A stretch of 64,000 nucleotides of DNA, from the NCBI RefSeq assembly GCF_014898815.1, contig NW_026515468.1, forward strand, positions 62,001-126,000. Reading direction: 5' to 3'. Below are positions 14,375 to 28,666 of this stretch, in pieces. How positions within the stretch are numbered: the first letter of the stretch is position 1; each line of letters begins with the position of its first letter. The notes below the pieces were generated by a model. It did not search any database. It was not told the DNA's origin and saw only the letters and a list, made by a program, of their open reading frames with translations. Position numbers and translations under genes: made by a program. Source of the DNA: Panonychus citri (Eukaryota > Arthropoda > Arachnida > Trombidiformes > Tetranychidae).

Positions 14375-14884
14375 ACTCACTCACTCACTCACTCTTTTCT
14401 TCTTTCTTTTCTTCCTTTCTATCAATTTTGATTATATTATCTTCTGTCTATTTATCTGTCTATACTCCTCAGTTAGATCTTCCTTCCTCTCTCTCCCTCT
14501 CCATCCTCATCTCTTTTTGGCTTCAAAATACAAACATCATTTATTTCCAGTAATTGCTCTTTTTCCTTAGAATGTTAAATATCATTAGAGCAATTACATT
14601 AGCCAATTCCATTCAAGTTTTTATTTGTATCTCTTAGCGATCATCATCATCAATGAGAAAATCTTATTTATACAAGTAAACAGCTAATATAATGATACAG
14701 TTTGACAATAACACATCACAACAGCAAGAACGATTAATTCCAATGATTTCTAATCAACTCCAATACTTGTTTTGTTAAATTTTCTAATTTAATTACATTT
14801 TCCCCCCGTTAATTGATTTCAATCAACTCCAGGATTGCGCTTGGTTAACAATTACATCGATCATATATGTCATTTGCTTTCAAA
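12988..14884. other. Divergent intergenic region between SMC4 and the TMEM47-like gene
   Basis: No coding exon was recognised. A GC-richer patch at about 13149-13187 includes a GCTGCCATCTGTTG motif 185 bp upstream of the SMC4 start and may mark its promoter. The rest is T-rich (13540-13860) with a long CT/ACTC microsatellite at 14321-14394. Open frames around 14289-14570 are Ser/Leu repeats generated by that microsatellite. Confidence 0.55.
14321..14394. repeat. Compound (CT)n(ACTC)n microsatellite
   Basis: About 25 CT units (14321-14370) are followed by six ACTC units (14371-14394). This is the longest simple repeat seen in the window. Confidence 0.97.
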
Positions 14885-16296
14885 ATGATTGCTCCAACAA
14901 CAACCATTGAAACGGTCACTATTGTTAGACCTTTAAAGGTAAGACCATTTGTTTCTTATCCTTTCCCTTCAAATTAAAATCCCTTGACCATTGACAGACG
15001 GTATTGACCATAAACTACATCCCAATTCATTCTGTTCATTTTCTTCATATTGTTGTTATTATTATTTTGCGGTCGATAATCTTAGTTTCCTATTACTCAA
15101 AAGTCTAAACAATTACCTGATCCATGCACTAACTGTACTTCCTCATTCTCATCTATGCCTATTTTTTACTCTCTTCCTATTTTTATTCTGCTGTGTCCTC
15201 ATTTATTAATATACGACTTCCTCATACATTTATTGACACTTTCTCTCTCCATCTCTCTCTCTCTCTTTATCCAGGTGATCGCATTCATATGTGGTATCAT
15301 TGTGTTATTTTTAATGACATTATGCATCGGATCATCAAATTGGTTAACCTCAGAAAAGTATCGTCAAGGTTTATGGGAATATTGTATTGAAGAAGATGCT
15401 ATTCAACCGTTGCCTTTCAATCTTAAAAATGGCCCTGGATGTTTTCCGGGCAGAGATGCCGGTGAGTTTTACTCATCTTCTTTACTCAGCATCAGATAAT
15501 TTCTATTCCAATATATATCATATTATTTTTCTCTCCTCTGTGTTTGTGTTTCTTTGAATTGAACCTCCTTCTTCCTATGGCTATTTATCTAATATTTACA
15601 TTACCCATTTAACTTTTCGAAAATCGTTTCAGATTAAAAGTTATTCCATAAAGATAATAATAATAATATTATTTTTCGAAAACAATAACACAAACAAAAT
15701 CTATGTAATAATAATCCAAAAATAGATTAACAACAGAAGCTTAAAATTCCAGATGGTAAAATTTTCTCTTTATGATGTTGATGATCGAAAACATTGGAAC
15801 ATTTTTTGTTTTGTTCTTTTTCCAAATATTCACATCATAAATCATCATTTACTCTTTTCTCAGCCAGAATATAATAGTTACTACAAATTCTGATATATTT
15901 GTTTCATTTGGATGAAAAATTTTCTCTTCTTTTCAATGTCCTTCTCAATGATAGCCAAAAACTCTTCAGAAAAAAAGTTCCATAAGCTCTGGAAAAAGAG
16001 GAAAAAAATACATAAGCAATAATCGAATATACAAATTGTTTTTCCATTACCCTATCATCTTCATCCCCATTATTTGCTTTTTATCATCAACTAACTTTTA
16101 ACTTTCTCTTTTTTTCATATTCTGATGATTATGATAATATTTTGAAATTCTTGTTTCGTATGTACCATTAGACAAATATAAGAGTCAAATATATTTTATA
16201 TACACTTGGAAATTTTATTCATACACTTAAAAGAAACTATTCTTTTCATGATCATCTTCATAATCATGAACATAATCACCATTATTATGAACTTCA

Positions 16297-16329
<33 letters not shown>

Positions 16330-17313
16330 ACATAACTTTCCCAATTTACAAGAATAAATTTTTTTCTCTTTTTTCCATCCTAATTCTCTATTCTATTTTA
16401 CCTGATATTCTGTCATAGCCTTTATTCATCCTTGACACGATGTTTTATTCTCATGGCTGAATTTCATTCATCTGGTTCATTGTTTAAATTTTTTTTTCTC
16501 TCTCTCTTCATTGTAAAATCTTTCAGGTTACATCAAATTAGCTGGAATACTTTGCTGCTTCGGTTTGGGATTTGATTTTTTTGCAACCATCATGACTGGA
16601 TTTGGCCTTAGCAGTAAAGACCCAAGGAAAAAATATACTCTCTATCGATTTGCTTTATATATCATGGTTGCTGCATGTGAGTGTTTCCATCTTATCACCA
16701 TTTTCCATCATCAACTTCATCTCCCTCACCCATAACAATAGCAAGTTTAAAAAAAATAATTTGATCTTCAAGAAGAAAAAACTGAACAAAGAAGTGAATT
16801 GTTTTTCAGGGTGAAAAATAAGAAAGATAAAAGAAAGGGTAGAAAGAAAGAGTTTTCTTTTAAATGTATGATTACAATTACGTAGTCCAAATCAAGTCCA
16901 TTCTCCTCAAAAAACCGGTCTTAACTCAATATTCTCATGTACAGATCGTTTGAACGTTTTTCGATTCTTGATTAGAATCAGAATTGATTATAAAGAATGA
17001 ATGTTTTTATTCAAGTTACTTGTGAATTTCGTTTTGAATTGTAATTGTAATTTTTTCTTTCATTTTTCTTACAGTTGTTGTTATACTAATTGCCTTGGTG
17101 GTTTACCCTGCTTACTTTGCGGCTGAATTTAACGAGAGTAATCGTCAAGTATGGGAACTTGGCTGGGCCTATGGTGTAGGCTGGGGAGCAGCCATATTTT
17201 TACTTGGAGCCATATTGTTATTACTCTGTGACAAAGAGACGGAAGAAATTTACTATAAAGAAAGGACGATTGTACATACACAGACAAACGGAGGGGGTGA
17301 CCTGAAAGCCTAA
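14885..17313 (+). CDS. Four-pass membrane protein of the TMEM47/VAB-9 (claudin-like) family
   Basis: Exons 14885-14938, 15275-15461, 16527-16676 and 17075-17313 join in frame to a protein of about 209 residues, near the family size. The N-terminal VRPLK precedes TM1 (VIAFICGIIVLFLMTL). The first extracellular loop carries the claudin-like pattern SSNWLTSEKYRQGLWEYC with a second Cys at PGCFPG. TM2 and TM3 follow, then VVYPAYF, WELGWAYGVGWGAAIF and TM4, which match the end of vertebrate TMEM47 (YPIKF, FNWGYGLAWGATIF). The tail ends in a YY-containing cytoplasmic segment. Known members (TMEM47, worm VAB-9) sit at adherens or apical junctions and influence actin and epithelial shape; that role here is inferred. 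The ATG is the first in frame before the short first exon, which encodes 18 residues. Confidence 0.85.
16302..16329. repeat. (CT)n microsatellite
   Basis: About 14 CT units inside the second intron of the TMEM47-like gene. Confidence 0.95.
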
Positions 17314-19277
17314 CATCAAAAATCAAACGAAATATCAATTGACGTAGCTTAAAAGCCCTGAAAAAAGGAAACTATATACTGTATTATATGCATGAATGAT
17401 GAGTGATGAGCCAATTTCAATAATCAATTACAAATTTTTAACTGTTAGAAATTAATTTTTGTTGATAATGTGATCAGAATGTTTGGTTTTCACTTCAATC
17501 TTCACCTTATTCTGAAACTATTACGATAATAGAGTTAGCATTTTCTAACAGAGACAAAATTTTCAAAGTTATCGAAACATAAAATATTTGTTTTAATCAA
17601 TATCAAAATCATTAAGGATCATATTAATCGATTTAATGATCTAAACTATACCAAACAATTGACAAAAATAATTTCTAACCATTTAAGTTATAATCATTTA
17701 TAATTGAAATTGACTCTAACTTAGCTCTCATTCATTGTATATAATTAAATTGTAAAGATAATACTAAACTCCTACAGTAGACACTCAACAAACGAATCAA
17801 AAACCAAAAAGACAATTACTATTTACTATTAATTGATTTCTTCCTAAAATCTTAATTTCTCATTCAGATTTACACCGTGATCAAGAATACAAGTCCAACT
17901 ATTTTTCCAAATTTTTTCATTATCAAAGGAAAATTCATCATAACAGCTAAGACAATGGAGATTTTGGAACTTTGGACGAATTTCTCAAAGTCTCTCTTCT
18001 TTCATCTTATATCGTCGAAACATTTCGACGATGATGCAAAAATTTGAAAAAAAGTTCGTCCCGTACTTAAGATCACGGTGTAGATCAGCTGATATCTTTC
18101 TCTCCCTGTCAATCTCATTCTCACTAATCTCATAATCTTTTGGTCTATTTATTGACTTTTAAATCAAATACTTAAACAAAAAATCATCTTCACAATCCAT
18201 ATCCATGACATATACGACAATGATAAGATCTATGAGAAACTGAGTACAATTAATTAATTGATTGTGATCATAATCGAATGTTTTCTTCTCTCTCTCTCTC
18301 TTTCACTTTCTCCCTAAATTTGTGTTCCTTTTTTATCAAAATAATTAATTTTTTTAAAACAATTCAATGCATTTTGAAAGCTTTTAATTCTTGCCTAACA
18401 ATTCAAAATACACGAAAAACAATTAAAAAAAAGATGAAAACAAAAAAGTAAATAAACTTTTTTCTCCAATTAATCTAACAATAAGAATTATAATTCTTAA
18501 TCTTAATCTGATTGTAATAATAATATCATGAAATCAATGAACTCAACAAAGGAAAAGTAATTAATTTTTTAACCAGATTAATTGATGAACACTTCTAATC
18601 GCCTTAATTGTGTAACTCACATACTAATTGTGATTACATGACTGATCATTTACAAGGTTAATCTTAATCTTTAATTCACTGCTAGGGTGTAACTTACAAT
18701 CGTCATCAGAAATCAAACTTTTGATCATCTTACAATTAAACAAATGGCATTGGAATTATGATAATTAATACTAATCATTAAGAAACTAAATCAACATTTA
18801 GTCATCAAAGTGAAAACAAATTAGTGATCAACATTTAAATCCATCACAAAAATGTCCACCCTTTTATCCTTCTATCCTATTGAATTCCAAATAAATATAA
18901 ATTGCAACAGTTAAATAGAGAAAATCAATTAATTGTGATTATCTGGTCATGGAAAAATGTTCACAATTATAACAATTAAAAAGAGAAAAAAAAGTGAAAT
19001 TTAAATTTGGCGCTTTTCGATTTTGGAATTAGTAGCGACATCTAAGGGCAAATGTTTGCTCTTCTTCATTTGGTTTGTTTATTGTTCTTATAGATTTTCA
19101 TTCATTGAGTTGTTTTTGTTTTTCTCTTTAATTTCTGTTTGATTTAAAGTGAATTTATTTGGCTTATTGAGACTGTTTATCTTTTCTTTTCTGCTAATTG
19201 AATAATTGAATTATATTCTATTCTCATCAATAAATTAATGATCAATTGGATAATTATTTCTATTACATGGGGTCAAG
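17314..19277. other. Intergenic region before LST2
   Basis: No gene was recognised. The sequence is AT-rich with an imperfect hairpin TCGTCGAAACATTTCGACGA near 18012-18031. A short GC-containing patch, GCGACATCTAAGGG, lies near 19035-19048, about 230 bp upstream of the LST2 start, and may belong to its core promoter. Confidence 0.5.
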
Positions 19278-22200
19278 ATGTTTTCCCTGCGGAAATGGTT
19301 CGCTGCTAAAATGTTTGCTCAACAAGCTGTTCTAAACAGTGATAATAACAATCAACGTAATGGTAACTTTAGACGACTATTTGGTAACCATTTTAATCAG
19401 GCCAATGGAAACAATCAATCTTTTCTTCCACCACAAGATACCTTATTACGATTTTATTTTGCTGATGAAGAATTAAATCTGGTTGCCTCGGAATTGGACT
19501 CTTTTGATGGTCGTAGAGATCCTGTTCGATGTACCAATCTAGTTAATCGATTGAGGTCAGTTTTTCTTTAGCCACCACCACAATTTAGTGTTTCAATTTA
19601 CCGTTTTATTCAAAATTCAGTTGTTCTTTTCTCTCTCTAATCTTGACCATCTTTCAATTCTCATTCTCATCATTAATAATTTCGACTTTTCTTTGACATC
19701 AAATTTTCTCTACCGCCATTATAATCATTTCTTTATCATTCACCATTTCTTAATTTTCCTGATTTTTCTTTCTCTTTCTTTCTTTCTCTTCTCTTTACTT
19801 ACCTTGTTTACACCTTAATTATCTAGAATAACTATGTATATATCCCCTGATTACTAATTTTATTCAGTATTTTCTCATCCACCTTGTCTTACCTTTTCTT
19901 GTATCTCTCTTTCTCTCTCTCTCTTTCTCATTCTTTCAACATCACAGATCATCTCAAGATAAAGTGATAACCATATTATTCCGTCTAATGGATGAATGGA
20001 ATTGTGAAAGAGCATCCAGAGATTATCGTATGAAATTTCCAGATGATTTATTAGCTGGTAACGAGAATGGTGAATCATTAAATGGTCAAATATGGTTCGG
20101 TGCTGAGTGTTTGGCTGCTGGTTCCAATATAATGAATCACGAACCTGAATCAGACGCTTTAAGGCCAATCGCTAAAATGTTAACAGTTAAAATTGACCAA
20201 CTTCGATTAGAGCTTAGGCATTGCTGTTCAGATATCGATGACAAGTAAATTTTTAACTCAATTAATTTCTTACCCTTTTCCTTTTCTCATCAATTTTCAT
20301 AGTCACACAATCAGCTAACTTATCCCAAAAAAGGCAAACCAAACCCTATCTAATTAGCTATCTCTTTTGTTGATTTGTCCTTTACAAATTAACTTGTAAT
20401 GTTTCAATTTTCTGTCGATTCATTTATTGTTTTAATTGGATTTATTATCCACACCAATAATTTATTATCTCTTCAGTTTTTCTAATCACAATTAACCTTT
20501 TTCTTTCTCCTTTCCTTTTCCCTTTCTCTTTCCATATCAATATCTTCAATTACAATCAACTAAAACAAAACAACAAAAAACTGGTAATTGTTTATAGTTT
20601 TATGATACACAAGGATCGCATTGGTTTGGATTTAATGTTTAAATTGCAACAATTAGACAGGATATTCGCCAATTTTGAATATGAATATGTAAAGGCCATG
20701 ATACCGATAAAAACCGTTAAGGAAATTGAACAACAACAAGATCTAATGGTGCTGTTTAGTGAAAGTGTACAAATTGCTCTTAAAAGAGGATTGATATCTC
20801 AAGATGAATTCGATGAATGTGAACCAACTGTGATTATCAACATACCCCGACTGGCCATAATTCATGGTCTATTACGTTGTGGTCAGGAGAGTCCGATTCT
20901 TAAGAGAGACAAAATTCAATTATCTCCCGTTTTTAAGCCTTTTCACTCGTAAGTGTTGACCCTCATTTCTTACTCCACATTTTACTGGACATCAACACAT
21001 TAGCTAATTGAATTAACGGCAACAATTACTAATCAAATAAGAGTTTTAATCACTTAATTGACCGTAATCATCATGATTAGTGTGTCAATGTAACCCTTTC
21101 ACTTTCATCATGATGACGGAACAAAAAAAAATATAAATTTATATCAACAATTTAGTCTGAAAAGTTGATCAGAAAATCAATTTCTGAGTTTAATCTTTTT
21201 TTGAGTCTTTATTACTTTTATTTTTTCTCATTCTCTCTCTCTCACTCTTCATCTAATGAGTATCTTCATCCGAAAGTAATCTTAATTCAATTTCAATCGT
21301 GTATTTCTGAAGGGAAATCCCGATTCAATCTTAATTTTTTTCTCTATTCTCTTGTTGTCTCAACCGTTAAACTTGCCACGCTAAAGAGTGAATCAATTTG
21401 TCGATATATAAAAAACTGAATCGACGATGAAAAATCTTGAAAGAGAAAAAGAGAGATGATGATAAGAAATTCATTGTACTGAATTGCGATCAAGTTAATT
21501 GTTGATGTTTTCAGTTCCAGGATTACCTCAGGTTTCGAGTATGACGATCGAGAGGAGGGAGTTAAAGGTGTAACAAAATGTGATACAAATACAATTCTCT
21601 CTCTCTCTCTCATCTAGTCTTTCGTTTTCTCTTTCTAATCATTCATCTATCATCATAACCCTCTTTCTTTTCATCATTTAATTTTTTCTTCACTAAATTT
21701 CATCTAATATAACAGTTATTTCAATTATATTCTTGCATCATTTTTTCTTCTCTTCACCAACCATTGATTCAGTTTTATATTTATACAATTATCATCACAA
21801 CTATTATTATATTTGATATATTTTTTTTCTCATTTTAAAATAGTTTCTTAATCGAATAAGGAAAGCATGGCTTTTTTTTGTTCTTTTCTAACACTTCGTA
21901 CCATCACATGTCAATGAAACAACATTCAGGAATCGAATCTTTTTTTTTTACTTTTCAGGTACTAATAATATGTTCGTTGTGTGTTTCTCAATTTTCACGG
22001 TGATTCAATATTCGCAATCATTATCAGTTGATAGAATTTCAGATCAATGCATATCCTTAAATGTTTTACGATTATTTGGAAATACTCATTATTATTATTG
22101 TTAATTCTTGCAATTCATTCATATATACAGACACTCACACATAAAATGTACCAACAGAAAAAAACAGGTAAATTCGACAGGTTTATATGCGTGCTGGTTT

Positions 22201-22307
22201 CTCAGGGACGATTGTATCAAGTTTATCCATGCTTTTCCAACCATTTCCTCCTACCTTTTAATTACGATTGGTTTAACGGAAGAGAAGGTCAACTTGATTC
22301 TCTTAAC

Positions 22308-22342
<35 letters not shown>

Positions 22343-25300
22343 TTTAACCACGATCTTGTTAGTCCTAAACTGTGAAGATGAGGATAAAGATGATGAAGTT
22401 TAAAACAGTAAAGAGTAATGGGCGTTGTAATAGCCACTCATTTCAATCTCTCTTTTTGAAGAAAATCAAATTGTTCTAATTTATTTGTTTATTTTTGTCC
22501 ATTCAATTCAATCTATTGAATAATTTTCTTTACTCTTTCTATTCACTCTAATTGCCACTGAATTTCAGACTTAATCATAAAGTTGATTGAATAATATCAA
22601 GACCTTTTGAATCAACCTACCTGCACAAACACTAAATTGTAACCGTTTGCTTGATTGCTTTACTTTTCTTTTGATTTCTTTGTAAATGTAATTATCATTA
22701 ACCATTACAACTAGTATCTTGATTTATTCATCATCATCATGCAATAATATCATGTGATGTGTATTACATTTAATTGAACTTGAAAGTTTACCTGGATTTA
22801 CGTTGCACATGATGAACATTTTTGCTCAGTTCTGTTGCAATATTGTTTAGTATCGGGTTTCATTTTTTTTCTTGTTAATTGTTACTCATTTACTTTTCTC
22901 TCATATCTATTCATCCTGACGGTGTCATGAAGTTTTCAGACCAATAAGAACTTGGAGAGAGAAACAAAACTTTGCCTGAGAAATGATTAAATCTCAGAAC
23001 ACAAAAACGGAACCGTTATCACAATTAACATCCGTTTGTAATTTTATTGTCACATTGTTTCTGTAGTAACTGATTGCCTTTTTTTGTAATGTATTTGAAT
23101 AGGTAAAGGAAATGAATGAAAATTTCATCTCAATCTGAATCTTGAATTGAATTTGATTCAGGTTAACAATAATTGTTACTACTAATTGTTGACAATTTAC
23201 TTACATGATGCATATTCAACAAACGGAAAGACATGGTCTGTGATTTGTTGTTTATTGTTATTTACTCTTGAGTTAATTTATTGATAGTTTTTTTTCACAT
23301 TATTATTAATTAATTGATTTCTATCTGGGCAAAGTTTTTGTTGTAAATCAATTTTTTTACTATCATTAACTTGATTAATGTTCACTATTATATTTATAAA
23401 TACAATATCTTTCCGTTTCTCTTGTCATGTGCTCAGATAATTCAATGTCAACAACTGTTGATATGTTTCATGATAATTTGTATATAAAGAGTAATAGTTG
23501 ATTGTGAACATTAGCATTTAACTAAATCATTGATATACCTTTAATTTAGTTTTAATCTGTAATCATAATTAGTTATCAATATTAATTATCTTTTGATTAT
23601 TATTTTTGAGGTTTATGTTTTTTTTATTATACTTCGTTACTATTGGTTTCTTGATTGTAATGTTGCAATAATTAGCATGTTTTAATTGTTAATTGTTAAA
23701 AGATAGTTTTAACTGATTAAATCTACATTTGATGATCTAAATTGATTAAATTTCCAATCATTCATTTCTAGTAATCATATTAAATGATACTGAATGTCAT
23801 GTGTTGATTGATGCATCATTGTCAGTCTACTAATTAGTTTGTTTAAATTTTGTGTTACAATTATCTCTCTATCTATTAATTAATTGAATGGTAATGATAA
23901 AATTCATAATCAAATATGAAATAATCTTCAGGTTATTGTTTCGTTACTGTGAACATTTCATATGATGAATGGGAAATAAAGTTTGCAAACTCAAAAATAA
24001 AACCTACGTAAATGTTGATTGTTTCAAGTTGATTAACCTCTGGTAACTTAATTTCTGAGACTCACCCTATTCCTGATTAGTTGATTTCCTCTTTGTCACT
24101 ATTTCCATCATCATGATGCAACTAAATGCTTCCATCAGCTTATTTAGTATCTCTCTCTCTCTCTCTCTCTCTCTCTGCTCTTCCATTCACTCATGAACAT
24201 CCCTTTGAAATCAGGAAGAGAAAGACTGATTTGCATGAAAGGTAAAGTTGACATTGTCTCTATGATAGTAATTTTATTATTATTATATTTAAAATTTAAG
24301 ATGATGATGAAAATACACATATGATGATCAGTCAATGCACTCAAAAAGTCATCATTCATTATTTTTCTCAATTTATTATTGTATGAATGATTTTTTTTAC
24401 CTCTTCCTCCTCCAACTCATTCATCTGATTGTATTGCCATCATTTCAATATAAACAATAATAATTTTCCCCTTTTACTTGATAATATCTCAACTATGTAA
24501 ACATTAACACTTAACCTTCATCCTGAACATTTGAATGAACACTTAAAACTACCTGGAAATTAAATTCTTTCTCTTGATAGTTGAAGGATTTTCTTTCATG
24601 ATTGGTAAGATTAAATATCATACCCTTGAACCCGTAACGCTATTTACTGTTAGATCTCAATCATTATTAAATTTTGCTCTTTTCCTAAATAATAATAATG
24701 ATAATATGATAATAATAATGGTTTTCATATAAGATTATAATGATAGTTTTGTATTAGGCTGATTGAAATCCTTTCCTTTTGACTGGATTAACAAGAAACC
24801 GTTACTTTTTCATTTGATGTCATCATGATTGTCATTGAAAATGGATAAAGGATTAACATTGGAAAGTTAAAAGTTTTTAATTTTTCCAAAGTAGTATTGA
24901 TCTGATTTATTGATTTTCCAAGTAAATTACCAATTTTTGTTTTCTTCTCATTTTAATCACTTTATAATCAAACTAAACACTGTATTAGTTGGGAACCATC
25001 ATCATTATCAATTGTATCTTTGATTGTTGATTATTTTCACTAATCAGTTTGATGACCTCTTGTTTTATTTTTACTATTTAATGATTAGTTAATTTTTTTT
25101 TCTCTTCGTTGCTTCATCTTTCATTCATTCAAATGATTCCAATTTATATTTACAATCCAATCATCATCTTATTTAATCAACAGCCTAAAACTTATCAACT
25201 AGTTTACAATCATCAAGCTGAACAATTTACTCTTAATTTGACACATTTGATTAACCTTTTGAGAGAGAGAGAGAGAGAGGTCATTAACAATTAAGATTAT

Positions 25301-28300
25301 TGTTTCAACCTATTCTCAGGCTTATATATTAATAGTAACATGATTGTTACAATATCAGCATAAATATTAACCATGATTAAATACCACTAATTACAATCAA
25401 TTTACTCATGTATATATCTAAGATATTAACCAATTTCTTTTCTTAAAGCTTAATTGTTAATCAACATTAACCACAAATAATCATAAGAATCATCTAATAG
25501 TACACCAATGTTGCTATAATTAATTTGCATCATCTCAAGTTAGATTTGTAATCGTCATAGACTCACTCTAATTGCACTGTATCCAATAATCAATACAATC
25601 GTCATGTACGTCAGCAGTTAGTAAATTGTTTGTATGATAAAGGCAAGAATTAACAAGAGAAACAAACTTATCTTAACATTAAACTAATAATTGAATATAT
25701 AATCCAAACTCTTTGACGTTTTCTCGCTCTCCACTATGTTAAACTTAATCATAATCCTTACAGAATATCAATGGATAAAAAATTCACGAATTAACAATTC
25801 TTACCTTGAACCTTAATCACAATTATCTTGGTCAATATAATTTCAACCAATTTAAATTACAAGTATTACATGATTACATCTCTTTCTTGTCCATCAGACA
25901 ATTTTGATAACTAATCATATTGTTAGTAATCAATTGATTGGAATTATATTTAAAAATCATGATTTTCAATTTCTCACCAATTTGATGATTTATATTTAGT
26001 CTCGTTCATGATCATTCAAAAAGCCTATGACAAGAAACTCTTATGTATCTTTAATCGTTTCAATGGTAGTTGATTAAATTGTCGATGGTACTTGACATTA
26101 TTCTTGATTATTATTATTATTATGATGAATTAAATATAATAAGTGAATGTAATTTAAAAACTAGATCCAGTTAATTGCATTAATCATAAATCAACCTTGT
26201 ACCCATATTTACAGGGTAAACTTTTCGATATATATTTAGATTATATCAAGATGTATATTTATAATTTTCACCATGAAATCCATTATTCATTTATTACCCT
26301 GATTTTGTATACTGGATAAATAATCATGTATCATGAATTTTACCTTTTACTTTTCAGTAAATTATTTATATACAATGTATTAGAAATAAGCTTCAAATAA
26401 GCTAATGTTTATCTCTGTATTTGGTAATTACTCTCAACATGATGATGATCCAAATGCTGAGTTGAAACAGATACTATATGGTAGATGACTTGTTAGTTTA
26501 CACTTTTCCTTGTTTCATAAATAGATGATGATGATGATGATGAATAAGCTGATGATGAGGATGAAGATGATAATCAGAATCAGTTAATTTGTTTTCATCA
26601 ACTTTTTTTTTCTCACCTTCCACCTTATATATTTACCATGTTAATCCCAATAACCAACTGGTTGTTAATCAACTGAAGTCTTAATTCCCAATATTTTTCA
26701 ACTCTTATTCTTGATAATCATCTTAATAATCAAGTTTACAGCTTTTGATTACTATTTCAATCATAACCGGATTAGTGATTTATGATTACCTGTATTTAGT
26801 TTGATCACGTTTTTTTTTCTCAATCAATTGTTATTTGTACATTTTACCATCACGAATGTTTGTAGATTTTACGACCAACACAAAATTGATCGAAATTGGT
26901 TCGATCTGTTTCGAATAATCATCTGATTATTTGACATCTAAATCAAAGTAAATTGTCACAAAACAATTACGATTGAAATTGTCTTCCTAATGAGACATTT
27001 GTAAATCACTTGAAAAACACGATAATTGGTCTAATAACCACTTACAAACTGGTAACCTCTTTATTCAGTTAATACCGGTAACAGTTAATTGGAACACTAA
27101 TCACAATCAACAGTTTTTTTTTTCAACGCCTTACCTAACGATAGATCAGCTTTTGTAGACTTCAATGTTAACATAATTTGATTGTAAATAGCTGTAAATG
27201 ACTATCCTTTCAAATCGTTGATTGGTAATTGTTGCTGTGATTGATTTGATTTCCATAATATTGATTTTATTTGTTGTTGTTGTTGTTGTCTAACATAACC
27301 AACTAATCGTTATTGTTTTCCATTAAATTTGATTATATTCATTCAGGAGACTTTATCGGATTCATTCACTTCTTCAATCGCTGCGACCTGTTGAGATTGA
27401 ATTACTTGAGAAACTTTTGATTAACAAAGATAGTGAAATATCTGCTATGGAATCACTTGCCTGGTTCAAAGGATTGGAATTGATTGGTGATCATCATCTA
27501 TCCCAACGGCGCTATTCTGATCCTGGAATTGTTGATCAAGCATCAGGCTGGGTAGCGGGTGATGAAGATGATGATGATGATGATTATCAAGGTAACGGTG
27601 GTGATAACAGTAATTATATAAATAACGTCAGTTGTAGCAGTAGTAAAAACCATTCTGGTAATAGGCCACCATTGAAAAAATGTTTTTCCTCGATATCATT
27701 AATGTATGTTCTCACTAAACCCGATTCGAAAGAATGTGAAAACTATTCTACAAATGAACGACCTTTCTGTGACGATAATGATAGCCTTGCATCGAATGCT
27801 ACAACAACAACTAACTCAACTGTCGACTCATTTGAGATTGCATTGGCTATCGGTGCCAAACATTCCAAATACGTTTCTCCAGGTTCGAAAGAACTTCTTC
27901 ATAATCTTTTTGTATCTATCGCCGGTAAGAATAAGTGTCCAAAGTTTCGAGAGAAAATGAAACTTTCGCTCTCCATTTAGATTATTATTAATAATATTGT
28001 TGTCTTTTTCCCTTTCTCTCAGGTATTGCTGATCAATTGCAGACAAATTATGCCAGTGAACTACGAACTATCCTTCAAAATGTATATAATCTTCACTGTT
28101 CCAATTCAGATGACAATGATGAGGATTCAGGTAGCGTTGAGGAAGCTTTGGAAGCTCAAGAAGACTCAGAAGATATAACGTCCGCTTCATCATCAAACGC
28201 AACCTCACCCTCAGAGGCAGCCAGTATAAGCTTCCCAGGAAGCTTAATTGTTAATAATAATAGTAATCCAACCAATGACTTTGTTATAAATGGTGATGGT

Positions 28301-28666
28301 GGTGGAAGTGCAAGTCACTCTACTTCTAATGTTAATACTAATCAACAACAACAACAAAATCATCATCACCATCACCATCATCATAATAACCATAATTCAT
28401 CATCAACCTCAACCGAATCAACAACAAATAATGCAAGTCAACAGTCTACACAAGTTTTGATTCCACCCATATGGGTACCCGATGAAATGGTCTCCGAATG
28501 TACTTCATGTTGCTCCCAATTTACTTTAATACGTCGTCGGCACCATTGTCGCAACTGTGGTGGTATATACTGTAATAACTGCTGTAGTAATTTTGTCCCA
28601 TTAGTTCACTATGGTTTCGATAAACCAGTTCGAGTCTGTAATATTTGTTTCGTCTCCTTGCAATAA
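19278..28666 (+). CDS. Lst2: Lateral signaling target protein 2 homologue (FYVE-domain protein, ZFYVE28 family)
   Basis: Exons 19278-19555, 19948-20244, 20598-20948, 27347-27924 and 28023-28666 join in frame to about 715 residues. The conserved N-terminal half has FFADEEL-type and ASELDSFDGRRDP sequences, WFGAECLAAGS and IPRLAIIHGLL, closely matching fly LST2. The middle is acidic and low-complexity with Asn/Gln/His runs (28100-28450). The C-terminus is a FYVE zinc finger with the WVPD, RRRHHCRNCGG and RVCNIC signatures that bind PI3P on endosomes. Known family members promote EGFR degradation and so dampen EGF signalling. An ATG at 19268 is out of frame; the ATG at 19278 opens the conserved frame. 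Between exons 3 and 4 lies a 6.4-kb intron, unlike the other short introns. Confidence 0.94.
22311..22340. repeat. (CT)n microsatellite
   Basis: 15 CT units inside the long LST2 intron. Confidence 0.97.
24151..24176. repeat. (CT)n microsatellite
   Basis: 13 CT units inside the long LST2 intron. Confidence 0.96.

Larger units (their letters stand above)
20949..27346 (+). other. 6.4-kb intron of LST2
   Basis: Starts GTAAGTG and ends TTCAG at 27346. The content is AT-rich with CT/GA microsatellites (22311-22340, 24151-24176, 25261-25279) and a GATGAT run (26524-26542). Open frames inside are short, repeat-driven and without recognisable domains. No nested gene or transposon could be supported. 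Confidence 0.75.

Noticed and set aside
14289..14570. Two overlapping Ser/Leu-repeat open frames
   Set aside because: Produced by the CT/ACTC microsatellite.
22047..22403. 118-codon open frame in the LST2 intron
   Set aside because: Ends in a CT-repeat-encoded run; no recognisable domain.
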